From positions 1 through 22,285 of the forward strand of contig JASLGO010000020.1 of the NCBI GenBank assembly GCA_030150135.1: 22,285 bases of DNA, given 5' to 3'. Positions 14,675 through 22,285 of the stretch are shown here, piece by piece. The notes beneath the pieces are model-generated. The model was given only the letters and a program-made list of their open reading frames with translations. It was not told the DNA's origin and did no database searches. How positions within the stretch are numbered: position 1 is the first letter of the stretch; each line of letters opens with the position of its first letter. The translations under genes were made by a program, and so were the position numbers. The stretch comes from Aquirhabdus sp. Lineage in GTDB: Bacteria > Pseudomonadota > Gammaproteobacteria > Pseudomonadales > Moraxellaceae.

Positions 14675-17167
14675 TTAGTCAGGCATTTTGTCTGCCAAAC
14701 TAGGTTGATGTTTTTGTACCAAATCATGGAAGGTTTGGCGGATGCGATCAAGTGACATTGCATTTTCAGCTTCAAAGCGCAACGTGACAAATGCACCGGT
14801 GTTCGATGCGCGTATGATGCCAAATCCATCTTGAAAATCAAGCCTTACACCATCAATAGTTGTCAATGTTGCACCTTCAACCTCTGCGGCATCTGCGGTA
14901 AGCTCAGCAAAGAAGTTAGGAGGTAGATCCTGATCAAGCGGTAGATAAATATCCGCAGTACCAACGCGAGTTGGAAGTGTTTTTAATACTTCATCGAGGG
15001 TTTGACCGCGATGGCCTAGCCATTCCATTAAGCGCAGAGCAGCATATAAACCATCGTCAGAGGCATGTCCACGACCATCATTAAAGAAATAGTGACCTGA
15101 AAATTCACCACCAAAAGCTACATCGTTACTGTCAGACATGACTGCGTGACGGATGAAAGTATTTCCGCTACGGCTCATGATTGGACGACCGCCATTTGTG
15201 GTAATCGTTTGTGAAACTGTACGACTACATTTCACGTCAAACACAATGTCAGCACCTGGTTTAGACTCAAGAATCATCATGGCAAATAATGCAATCATTT
15301 GGTCAGATGTGACAACAGTCCCATCTTTGGTGACTGCAACCATACGATCACCATCGCCATCAAATGCAAAGCCAATATCTGCTTGGCTAATGATCATTTG
15401 CTGGGAGAGTTCGTTGAGGCGATTTGGTTCGCAAGGGTCTGGATTACCGTGTGGATATGAACCGTTTGGTTTAATGTCAAGATCGACAACAGTACAACCT
15501 GCGGTTTCAATGGCTTGTTGAGCCAATTCACCCATGACGCCATTCATGCCATCAATGACAACGTTAAGTTCTTCACCGAGAATGACATCATTCAGCATTT
15601 CATCTAGATACTCGGCAGTGTATGCAATCTTACGTTGTCTGCCTTTGCCTTCTGTAAAGGATTGATCTAAAGCACGTCTATAAATTGCTTCAATATCTTC
15701 AGGCAGTGGAGATTGTTGTTGCATGAGCCATTTCACGCCGTTGTATTCAGCGGGATTGTGGCTTGCAGTAATCATGATGCCATTACCTTGGTGCTGTCTT
15801 GCTGCATAGTGCATGATAGGGGTTGGAACCATACCAATATCAATGACTTGTAATCCAGATTCGACGAGACCATTGCGCATGATTTCGGCGTATTGTTCAC
15901 TAGTGGTACGTGCATCAAATCCAACGACGACTTCAATCTGTCCACGTGATCGTAGTTCGCTACCCAGCGCGCGCGCAATGGGTTTCATCCATTCCGCGGT
16001 GAGGTCTGTAACTTTGCCACGGATGTCATACGCTCTAAAAATACGCTTTGGTAGACCTTTGTCGAGATAGAACTCAGTTTCGGGGAGCATTGCACTGCTA
16101 CCTAACGTAAATTCCATGAGATTACTTTTTTCAGAAGCATTTGATGTGTCTAAAGCGTCATCAAGATATGAGAGGTCATCTAAATCAGCAGCTGGCGTTG
16201 CCACTGGTGTAGGCTCTACGATAGCCACTTCTGATGCGGGCTCAGGAGCCGTAACTTGTTTTACTGGTTCAGGCTCAATGGTTGGCTGAGGCGTAGCCAC
16301 GGGGATAGGTGCTGGCTCTGGTTTTGACGGCGTTAATTCAAGCGCAACTGCATCTAATTGAGCAAGTTGATCACCACTTGCGTGATAGTTTGGTGTATTG
16401 ATAATACGTTGCGGTCTGATAAAGAACCAGATTGCGCTTGAAAGCAGCGTTCCGATGAAGGTCAGCAAGCCTGCGAGAAGTGGTAAATTTGTCAATGGGT
16501 TTAGCGAGCTGGAAGCCACTGTTCCAACATTGAGCTGCCAGCCGACGGCTTTGAGCGGTACATTGGTTAACTTGGAGTTTGAATCACTGTTTAGCGTGAC
16601 TGCATTTAACGGCTGTCCACCATTGATGGTTTGACTCAGTGTAAGCTGAATGCCTGCGGGTGTAATTTTCTTTAAATCATCAGCAAGCACAGAAAATGGT
16701 CGTTCACTAATCATATACCCACCGATTGGCATGGCAACGGCAGTCGTGATGAGCGCATGAGCTCCTGTGTTGCTAATTTCTGCGCCAGTGGGGCTTTTGC
16801 GGGTGCGATTGAGCAGATCTTGATCTGCAAAATTCAGATCAGGGGGAAGCACACCATCGATTCCGATGATTGCCTTGACGCGACCTGTCGATTTTAAAGA
16901 AGGTTGTTGTGCGAGTAAGTTGCTTTCAGCTTCCCACGCTTCAATTTGACGATCAATGATAATCGCTGCATTTTGACCAAACTCAGTGAGTGCTTGATTT
17001 TGCTGTTGTTCAACAACATGCTGCGTCAATACATAGCTACCAATACCCATAGCGACGGCTAATATCACGTTGAGCGCTAGTGGTTTTAGGCGAGGATCAA
17101 ACTTTTTGGCTAAGAGTTTAGCTACGATATTTTCTTGGCTTCCCGATTTACGCGCAGTTTTCTTCAT
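14675..17167 (-). CDS. algC: phosphomannomutase/phosphoglucomutase with N-terminal membrane domain
   Basis: The enzyme interconverts the 1- and 6-phosphates of mannose and glucose, feeding precursors to LPS and exopolysaccharide. The catalytic part (about 365-830) matches AlgC: RAYDIRG (378-384), the phosphoserine loop ITASHNP with S469, metal loop DGDGDR (603-608), sugar loop GEFSGH (687-692) and the phosphate-binding RASNTG (786-791). Before it lie about 365 extra residues: a membrane helix (28-47), a domain predicted outside the cytoplasm (48-225), a second helix (229-250) and a long Pro/Glu/Ala-rich linker (about 278-330). Classical AlgC has about 463 residues, and long forms are also annotated in Pseudomonas. 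The extension ties the mutase to the inner membrane. The dut-algC-argB order is conserved in Pseudomonads. Confidence 0.93.
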   Translation of the reverse strand: MKKTARKSGSQENIVAKLLAKKFDPRLKPLALNVILAVAMGIGSYVLTQHVVEQQQNQALTEFGQNAAIIIDRQIEAWEAESNLLAQQPSLKSTGRVKAIIGIDGVLPPDLNFADQDLLNRTRKSPTGAEISNTGAHALITTAVAMPIGGYMISERPFSVLADDLKKITPAGIQLTLSQTINGGQPLNAVTLNSDSNSKLTNVPLKAVGWQLNVGTVASSSLNPLTNLPLLAGLLTFIGTLLSSAIWFFIRPQRIINTPNYHASGDQLAQLDAVALELTPSKPEPAPIPVATPQPTIEPEPVKQVTAPEPASEVAIVEPTPVATPAADLDDLSYLDDALDTSNASEKSNLMEFTLGSSAMLPETEFYLDKGLPKRIFRAYDIRGKVTDLTAEWMKPIARALGSELRSRGQIEVVVGFDARTTSEQYAEIMRNGLVESGLQVIDIGMVPTPIMHYAARQHQGNGIMITASHNPAEYNGVKWLMQQQSPLPEDIEAIYRRALDQSFTEGKGRQRKIAYTAEYLDEMLNDVILGEELNVVIDGMNGVMGELAQQAIETAGCTVVDLDIKPNGSYPHGNPDPCEPNRLNELSQQMIISQADIGFAFDGDGDRMVAVTKDGTVVTSDQMIALFAMMILESKPGADIVFDVKCSRTVSQTITTNGGRPIMSRSGNTFIRHAVMSDSNDVAFGGEFSGHYFFNDGRGHASDDGLYAALRLMEWLGHRGQTLDEVLKTLPTRVGTADIYLPLDQDLPPNFFAELTADAAEVEGATLTTIDGVRLDFQDGFGIIRASNTGAFVTLRFEAENAMSLDRIRQTFHDLVQKHQPSLADKMPD

Positions 17168-17210
17168 TGAATTTACGTCCGTTTTATCTTTTTTTAGATC
17201 TTACTCTACC

Positions 17211-17233
17211 TAAAAAGCCTCATCATGCGGCTC
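17211..17233 (-). terminator. weak terminator or attenuator between dut and algC
   Basis: On the - strand GAGCC (17233-17229) pairs with GGCTT (17220-17216, one G-U) around an 8-base loop and is followed by a short U run. It lies about 30 bases after the dut stop. The short stem suggests partial termination before algC. Confidence 0.35.
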
Positions 17234-17261
17234 ATTCATACTGAATGGAACAAGGGCAAAC

Positions 17262-17714
17262 TTATTGTCTGCCTGTATGACCAAACCCACCAGCGCCTCG
17301 TCCACTTTCGACAAATTCTTCAACAATGTCAAATGAAGTTTGCATAATTGGTACAAGTACATATTGCGCCATACGTTCACCTGGTTCAAGTGTGAAAGCT
17401 GTTGTCCCGCGATTCCAGACAGAAACCATGAGTTCACCCTGATAATCAGAATCAATGAGACCGACTAGATTACCGAGAACGATACCATGCTTATGACCTA
17501 GACCGGAGCGAGGGAGAATAAGGCCCGCATATCCAGTATCTTCAATATAAATCGCCATGCCTGTTTTAACTAACGCTGTTGCATTAGGTTGCAGAACAAT
17601 GGCTTCATCTAAGCAAGCACGCAAATCAATTCCAGCGGAACCATGCGTTGCATGAGCAGGAAGTGGCCAAGTTGTACCAATACGTGGGTCGAGAATTTTA
17701 AGTTGCAGCTTCAT
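17262..17714 (-). CDS. dut: dUTP diphosphatase
   Basis: This trimeric enzyme hydrolyses dUTP to dUMP and pyrophosphate, keeping uracil out of DNA and supplying dUMP for thymidylate. Its 150 residues are typical. All five motifs are visible: GSAGIDLRA (25-33), PRSGLGHKHGI (68-78), GLIDSDYQGEL (85-95), EPGERMAQYV (110-119) and the C-terminal arm GRGAGGFGHTG (138-148), which closes over the nucleotide. The ATG follows AAGGA at about six bases. It lies 110 bases downstream of rep on the same strand and upstream of algC. Confidence 0.97.
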   Translation of the reverse strand: MKLQLKILDPRIGTTWPLPAHATHGSAGIDLRACLDEAIVLQPNATALVKTGMAIYIEDTGYAGLILPRSGLGHKHGIVLGNLVGLIDSDYQGELMVSVWNRGTTAFTLEPGERMAQYVLVPIMQTSFDIVEEFVESGRGAGGFGHTGRQ

Positions 17715-17824
17715 CGTTTTTCCTTAAGTCGAATATCTGTATTAAAGCGTAAATTTACAAAATCTCTAGTGTTAATCTGTATGTTGAGTCACATTTTTCA
17801 TTAAAATTTTGACCCATCATCACA

Positions 17825-19873
17825 TTATTTCATTAACGCTTTCAGATTGGCTAAATAAGCGGCAGCTTGAGCTTTCGGATCGATATTCGAAGCTTTATTT
17901 TTCTTCTTGCCAGACCATTCGATTTCCTCAGAGGGAAGTTCATCGAGGAAGCGACTCGGAGTGGTTTGACGTAAGTTGCCGCCCATCTTGCGTTGTTCAG
18001 CCAGTGTGAGAGTCAAGCCCTGCCGTGCGCGCGTGATCCCCACATACATAAGACGTCGCTCTTCCTCGATAGTTTCGGCAACAATCGAATTCTTATGGGG
18101 AAGCAGTTCTTCTTCAAGCCCCATGATGTAAACGTACGGAAACTCAAGACCTTTTGCCGCATGCAAGGTCATCAGATTCACTTTGTCGGTATCTTGCTCT
18201 TCTTGCTGCTGATCTAGTAAATCCAATAAAACCAATTTACGAATCACGCTTTCAATATTTTTTTCATCTACATCATCGGCGCGATTAATCAAGTTTTGAA
18301 TACTTGAAAACAAGGTCTCCAAGTTGTCGAGTTTGTTTTTTTCCGCCTGAGGGGTTGGCGATTGCTCTTTAATATAATCAATATAACCTGTTTCTGTAAT
18401 CATCTGACGAACAAGCGGAACAGGGTTGTCATCGTCATGTAGATCGCGCGTGTATTGTTCAATAAACTGCGCAAATTCATGCAAATGCATGACCGCTTTT
18501 TTCTGACTCATGGTCATGCCGAGGCGTAAATCACCTGCCGCCATAAGTAAAGACATGCTGTACTCTTGGGCAAATAATCCGAGCTTTTCCAGTGTGGCAG
18601 GGCCGATCTCTCGCTTTGGCGTATTGATAATACGCAGAAATGCACTGTCATCATCAGGATTAATAATGAGACGTAAATAACTCATGACATCCTTGATTTC
18701 AGCACGAGCAAAGAAAGATGTGCCGCCTGAAAGTTTATAAGGAATTTGCATTTGGCGTAGATGCGTTTCAAGAACACGCGCCTGAAAATTGCCACGATAA
18801 AGTACAGCGTAGTCTTGCCATGTTTTGCCATTCATGAGTTTATGGCTCATGATGTCATGAACAATCCGTTCAGCTTCATCATCATCATTACGACAATTCA
18901 AAACTCGAATGACATCGCCATGTGCTTTGTCACACCATAATGCTTTTTGGAATAAATGCGGATTATTTTCAATCACTGAGTTTGCCGCTTTCAGAATACG
19001 ACTGGTGGAGCGATAGTTCTGCTCCAGTTTAATCACTTTTAATTGCGTGAAGTCTTCAGCAAGCAGCGCCATATTTTCTGGTTTTGCACCGCGCCAAGCG
19101 TAGATGGATTGGTCATCATCTCCCACGGCGGTGAAGCGTGCCTGCACACCCACTAAGAGTTTGACCAACGTATACTGAGCCGTGTTGGTATCTTGATACT
19201 CATCAACCAGTAAATAGCTGACGCGATTCTGCCATTTATCACGAACTTCCGCGTTATCTTGGAGCAAGCGAGTAGGTAGAGCGATCAGATCATCAAAATC
19301 GACGGCATTGTAGGCGCGAATATTTCGTTCATACAGTTCATATAAATGTGCGAGTTGCAGGTCTTCATTGTCTTTGGCGGTGCTGATCGCTTGAACGGGT
19401 GTTAACAGATCATTTTTCCAGTCAGAAATGCGTCGCATCGCTTTGGCGATCAGCTCTTTACTATCTGCGCCTGACAAATTATCACGCTGCATCAAGTCCA
19501 TCAGTAGACGCTTACAATCATCTGCATCGAGAATCGAAAAGTTGTTTTTGAGTGGTGTATGTTTCAATTCGATGCGTAATAAATTCAACCCAAAGTTATG
19601 GAAAGTTGAAACGGTAATTCCTTTGATTTTCTCGCTGGGTAATAGCTTGCCCACACGTTCTTTCATTTCACGTGCAGCTTTATTGGTAAACGTCATCGCA
19701 GTGATACGATGTGCGGGAACATTACAGTTTTCAATCAGATGAGCAATTTTTCGTGTGATGACCGCGGTTTTTCCTGAACCTGCACCCGCTAAAACCAATA
19801 GAGGTCCTCTGACGTACTCCATTGCTTCTTGCTGACGTGGATTTAGGGAGGAAAGTTTGGTTTTGCCGCTCAT
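17825..19873 (-). CDS. rep: ATP-dependent DNA helicase Rep (UvrD/Rep superfamily 1)
   Basis: This 3'-to-5' helicase helps replication forks pass protein roadblocks. It has 682 residues (E. coli Rep 673). Motifs are LNPRQQEAM (Q motif, about 10-18), Walker A AGAGSGKT (29-36), TFTNKAAREM (61-70), Walker B DEYQDTN (224-230), GDDDQSIYAWRGA (251-263), then KLEQNYRS, TLHAAKGLEFPYV and YVGITRARQGL near the C-terminus. The start LSSLNPRQQEAMEYVRGP and the overall length favour Rep over UvrD or PcrA, which carry longer C-termini. The ATG has a GAGAT site about eight bases upstream. No other repair gene is adjacent. Confidence 0.95.
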   Translation of the reverse strand: MSGKTKLSSLNPRQQEAMEYVRGPLLVLAGAGSGKTAVITRKIAHLIENCNVPAHRITAMTFTNKAAREMKERVGKLLPSEKIKGITVSTFHNFGLNLLRIELKHTPLKNNFSILDADDCKRLLMDLMQRDNLSGADSKELIAKAMRRISDWKNDLLTPVQAISTAKDNEDLQLAHLYELYERNIRAYNAVDFDDLIALPTRLLQDNAEVRDKWQNRVSYLLVDEYQDTNTAQYTLVKLLVGVQARFTAVGDDDQSIYAWRGAKPENMALLAEDFTQLKVIKLEQNYRSTSRILKAANSVIENNPHLFQKALWCDKAHGDVIRVLNCRNDDDEAERIVHDIMSHKLMNGKTWQDYAVLYRGNFQARVLETHLRQMQIPYKLSGGTSFFARAEIKDVMSYLRLIINPDDDSAFLRIINTPKREIGPATLEKLGLFAQEYSMSLLMAAGDLRLGMTMSQKKAVMHLHEFAQFIEQYTRDLHDDDNPVPLVRQMITETGYIDYIKEQSPTPQAEKNKLDNLETLFSSIQNLINRADDVDEKNIESVIRKLVLLDLLDQQQEEQDTDKVNLMTLHAAKGLEFPYVYIMGLEEELLPHKNSIVAETIEEERRLMYVGITRARQGLTLTLAEQRKMGGNLRQTTPSRFLDELPSEEIEWSGKKKNKASNIDPKAQAAAYLANLKALMK

Positions 19874-20034
19874 GGATTCATCTCGCTCATTGAGCGGCTA
19901 TTATAGAGAGGTCGAGGGAGATTGGACAGTTGCTTAAAGACACTTGGGTTTATATTTTTCTTTTCGTCAGTCTACGTTATTTTGAAATGCAGTATTAAAT
20001 ACGTATTTCATTGAAATAATTTTATTTAGGCAAT

Positions 20035-20062
20035 AAAAATGGCTCTAAAAAGAGCCATTTTT
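20035..20062. terminator. strong bidirectional terminator
   Basis: AAAAATGGCTCT (20035-20046) pairs perfectly over 12 bases with AGAGCCATTTTT (20051-20062) around AAAA, with A and T runs at the outer ends. It begins one base after the - strand stop codon at 20064-20066, so it most naturally ends a transcript arriving from the right. Confidence 0.9.
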
Positions 20063-20126
20063 GTCATATTCTGGGAGAAATATGTTTAACAGTTTGACCG
20101 ACCGCCGTAATCAGGGTTTCATCTCG

Positions 20127-20309
20127 CTATGTGAATACGATAACAGGATCACAAAATAGATGAATAGTAACGGTGTGGTAGTTTGATAAATGCTCTGTGA
20201 ATTTGGTAATCCTTGCGTAACTAGAAGCCGCAAGGAAGACCATAAAAGTAATGGTCAGGTAAATTAAGAGTGCTTTTTGTATCTTGGATCTCAGAATAAT
20301 CTCATCCAT
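20127..20309 (-). CDS. short hypothetical membrane peptide, possibly part of an interrupted gene
   Basis: A 60-codon frame encodes a peptide with one hydrophobic segment (about 14-31, LLIYLTITFMVFLAASS). It starts 40 bases after the preceding gene and has no good ribosome-binding site. The frame ends at a TAG (20127-20129) but stays open for 20 further codons (ETLITAVGQTVKHISPR near the end) to a TGA at 20064, directly before a terminator. It could be a genuine small protein, a pseudogene with a nonsense mutation, or chance. I do not recognise a family. Confidence 0.3.
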   Translation of the reverse strand: MDEIILRSKIQKALLIYLTITFMVFLAASSYARITKFTEHLSNYHTVTIHLFCDPVIVFT

Positions 20310-20349
20310 TTGCCAATGATTGAATAATGAATCATCAGATTCATCTCTT

Positions 20350-21075
20350 TTATTTCGATGCTACTGCACTAGAGTCAGACTGGTTTTCAAATTTCATTTG
20401 ATCAAGATATTTAGTAAAACCTTTCATATTTTGAAGGACAGTCGGATTCGAAACTAATTCCCGTCCACCGATTTCACCTAATGCAAAAAAAGCAGTTGTT
20501 CTAGCACCAGTACCTTCATATTTCATCGCATCGATAGTTTGATTTTTACACGTTTGAGTCAGGAGCGTACTATATGTATCTGCAAATGATTTATTGATTC
20601 GTTCACGTTCTTTAGAGGAAATGGATACCATTTGATTGAGTAAAGGATTGGATGAGTACGCAACAAACATCCACTTCATTATGCTTTCTTTCTGCTCCGT
20701 AGTAGCGGATGCGAGTAAGCATTTTTTTAATTCGGCACTATATGGTTTGAAAGATGATGTTTGAAATAACGCCGCCAAATCTTTACTTGTTGCAGGCTTC
20801 TGTGTAGGTGCTGTTATCACTTGGCTAACAGGGGGTAAGCCTGTAGCTGATATCAAGCCTTGGTTTTGAGGATTTTGTGTAGTGACTAGAGCCATGGCTC
20901 TAGATTGAGCACTCGCGGGAATTCCTAATGCTGGCGTATTTTCCGTATTAGTTTGAGCTGCTTGTGCTTTAGTAATTGCTTCAGCTGTAGCAAAATCCAT
21001 TTCAGCTGCTGCGAGAGTGGATTGAAATATTCCCGCTAGAAGCATGCCAATACCCATGACATATTTAAATTCCAT
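20350..21075 (-). CDS. hypothetical periplasmic protein
   Basis: The 241-residue product begins with a Sec signal peptide (hydrophobic 6-21, likely cut after the alanines at 22-24). A low-complexity region rich in Ala, Thr, Gln and Pro (about 25-97) is followed by a helical domain (about 98-230) with two cysteines, C119 and C176, that could form a disulfide. I recognise no family. The ATG at 21075 has GAG nearby; the ATG seven codons later would shorten the signal peptide. It lies 64 bases downstream of the DUF442 gene on the same strand, and the two may be cotranscribed. Confidence 0.6.
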   Translation of the reverse strand: MEFKYVMGIGMLLAGIFQSTLAAAEMDFATAEAITKAQAAQTNTENTPALGIPASAQSRAMALVTTQNPQNQGLISATGLPPVSQVITAPTQKPATSKDLAALFQTSSFKPYSAELKKCLLASATTEQKESIMKWMFVAYSSNPLLNQMVSISSKERERINKSFADTYSTLLTQTCKNQTIDAMKYEGTGARTTAFFALGEIGGRELVSNPTVLQNMKGFTKYLDQMKFENQSDSSAVASK

Positions 21076-21139
21076 TTTGCGCTCATTTTTAAATTATTTT
21101 GAACTAACTACATTGTAGGAGAAAGGAATCTAATAACAT

Positions 21140-21478
21140 TCAATCATCCAACAAATCCATTTGCTTCGCTAACTGATACAAATTGTTAGAACGTGCACCG
21201 CTACGACAGAAAACAAGAACTGGCTTTGGTAATGCATTCAAATGTTCTGCAAATACGCGGACATCTTGTTCTGTAATCTGACCTGAAATCACAGGCTGCG
21301 CCACATAGCTCAGCCCAGCAGCTTCAGCAGCAGCTTGTATCTCAGCAGAAGTGGGCTGGACAGGGCCACCTTCCATATCAGGGCGATTATTAATCACTGA
21401 TTTAAAGCCTTTAGATGCTGCTTCTGTCATATGTTCAGGGTAAAGTTGCCCAGAGAATTGCACTGAATCTGTCATCAT
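21140..21478 (-). CDS. DUF442/TIGR01244 sulfurtransferase-phosphatase-like protein
   Basis: This small cytoplasmic protein (112 residues) belongs to the DUF442 (TIGR01244) family of the rhodanese/phosphatase fold. C91 in LVFCRSGARSNNL forms a CRSGAR loop, the six-residue rhodanese-type pattern and not the longer CX5R phosphatase loop. R96 and S97 complete the anion pocket. The N-terminal SGQLYPEHM and INNRPDMEG segments are typical of the family. Relatives are linked to sulfide detoxification in some bacteria, but the substrate here is unproven. AAAAGG lies five bases before the first of two tandem ATGs. Confidence 0.85.
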   Translation of the reverse strand: MMTDSVQFSGQLYPEHMTEAASKGFKSVINNRPDMEGGPVQPTSAEIQAAAEAAGLSYVAQPVISGQITEQDVRVFAEHLNALPKPVLVFCRSGARSNNLYQLAKQMDLLDD

Positions 21479-21890
21479 CGAAGCCTTTTTTTTGAAGTTA
21501 CATAAAAAATATAGGCTCTATTTTTACAGAAATTATAAGGCTTGTATCTAGGGTATTTAAGTTTTAATGCTGATAAAAATTGACTTCGTTCTATTTTTGG
21601 AACATATCGTGCTTATTTGAGATATTTTATGTTGAAAATAAAACGGATAAAGTGCCTAACCAGAAAGTGCGCGATGTGAGATGGGGCGATTGATGATGGT
21701 TCTCTGCAATATATCGGCTAAACGAGTTTTGTAGTAAATATTATGAATTCGAGTAATTTGTTTAAGGTAGGATTGATCAAATGTTTTGCGATTTGGTAAC
21801 AAACAGCAAATAGATACCTGTTGTAATCTGATGAATACTCGAAAGCAATCATGGGACAAAACAAACACCATCAATAACGGAGTATATCCA
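21479..21890. other. intergenic region between divergent DUF442 and cytochrome b561 genes
   Basis: This gap of 412 bases has no supported gene. It carries a likely - strand promoter near 21532-21560 and must hold the b561 promoter, for which no clear boxes were found. Short ORFs in it have no recognisable content. Confidence 0.6.
21532..21560 (-). promoter_or_regulatory. putative sigma-70 promoter of the DUF442 gene
   Basis: On the - strand a perfect TATAAT (21537-21532) lies 17 bases after TTAAAT (21560-21555). The -35 match is poor (three of six), but spacing and the -10 box are ideal. Transcription would start about 45 bases before the ATG at 21478. Confidence 0.45.
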
Positions 21891-22285
21891 GTGGCACAAA
21901 ATTATACACGCACAGCAATTGGACTACATTGGATCATGGCGCTACTGATTATTGCTGCCTTTTTGTTAGGTCTGGTGATGACAGACATGCCTTTTAGCAT
22001 GATAAAACTCAAGTATTTTTCGTGGCATAAGTGGTTAGGTGTGACGGTTTTCTTATTGGCGATTGTGCGCGTTGGTTGGCGGTTAACACATCCAGCGCCG
22101 CCAATGGTTGCAACGATTCCAAAGGCACAGAAACTGTTGGCTGAGGCTGTGCATTATTTGTTGTATTTCCTGATTTTTGCAGCGCCACTGTCGGGTTATT
22201 TTTATAGTTTGGCGGCAGGTTTTCCAGTTGTGTATTTAGGCTTGGTTCCGCTACCTGTATTGATTGCTCCAAATCCAGATCTTGC
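21891..22285 (+). CDS. cytochrome b561 (partial, cut by window end)
   Basis: This integral membrane di-heme protein passes electrons within the inner membrane, typically quinol-linked. The visible 131 residues contain about three hydrophobic helices (15-31, 48-64, 88-110). Histidines H13 (GLHWIMA), H46 (WHKWLGV) and H88 (VHYLLYF) are candidates for heme ligands as in the family, whose members have about 180 residues in total. The motif FAAPLSGYFYS is typical. The start is GTG with GGAG (21879-21882) eight bases upstream. The gene continues beyond the window. Confidence 0.9.
   Translation, partial: MAQNYTRTAIGLHWIMALLIIAAFLLGLVMTDMPFSMIKLKYFSWHKWLGVTVFLLAIVRVGWRLTHPAPPMVATIPKAQKLLAEAVHYLLYFLIFAAPLSGYFYSLAAGFPVVYLGLVPLPVLIAPNPDL

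Larger units (their letters stand above)
19874..20349. other. long weakly coding region upstream of rep
   Basis: This stretch of 476 bases has no confidently coding gene. From 19874 to about 20034 it is AT-rich and probably contains the rep promoter, although no clear boxes were found. A strong terminator follows at 20035-20062. From 20064 to 20309 there is a short - strand reading frame with one internal stop codon. Confidence 0.5.

Noticed and set aside
20082..20159. Twenty-five-codon + strand ORF preceded by GGGAG
   Set aside because: The site spacing is short, the peptide has no recognisable features and it overlaps the - strand frame that ends at a terminator; evidence is too thin.
21114..21125. 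Short palindrome near the start of the hypothetical periplasmic gene
   Set aside because: Five base pairs are within chance expectation and no second site is present.
21656..21874. 72-codon - strand ORF in the gap before cytochrome b561
   Set aside because: Composition looks random, there is no ribosome-binding site and no family resemblance, and it covers the probable b561 promoter.

Overview
The window looks like chromosomal DNA of a gammaproteobacterium, most probably from the Moraxellaceae (Acinetobacter relatives). This rests on the wording of ThrS, IF3, ArgB, Dut and Rep and on an AT-leaning composition. The dut-algC-argB order is shared with Pseudomonadales. No tRNA, rRNA, CRISPR array, complete insertion sequence or prophage gene is visible.

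Layout. On the + strand, thrS and infC (1-2763) form a translationally coupled pair. The thrS leader contains a hairpin that resembles a threonine tRNA anticodon arm, and a terminator follows infC where rpmI-rplT would often follow. Next come a 2-oxoglutarate/Fe(II) oxygenase gene (+), then two genes on the - strand: a TonB-C-like membrane protein and a long-chain/isovaleryl-type acyl-CoA dehydrogenase. Two near-identical 26-bp sequences that look like insertion-sequence ends lie in the gaps around these two - strand genes.

The centre (6098-13083, all +) is the most unusual part. It is a run of six genes: a membrane-anchored spermidine synthase-like enzyme, a Tat-exported flavin amine-oxidase-like lipoprotein, S-adenosylmethionine decarboxylase (speD), a DUF350 membrane protein, an SPFH/SHOCT protein and a zinc-ribbon DUF4178 membrane protein. 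Together they suggest polyamine chemistry at the cytoplasmic membrane linked to a membrane-scaffold or envelope-stress module. A REPIN-like double palindrome separates the first two genes.

The right half is mostly on the - strand. Read in transcription order it contains a DUF442/TIGR01244 sulfurtransferase-like protein, a periplasmic hypothetical, a short doubtful ORF with a terminator, the Rep helicase, dut, a membrane-extended phosphomannomutase (algC), argB and a small MORN-repeat membrane protein. Strong RNA hairpins sit at the algC/argB and argB/MORN junctions. At the right edge a cytochrome b561 gene starts on the + strand and runs out of the window.
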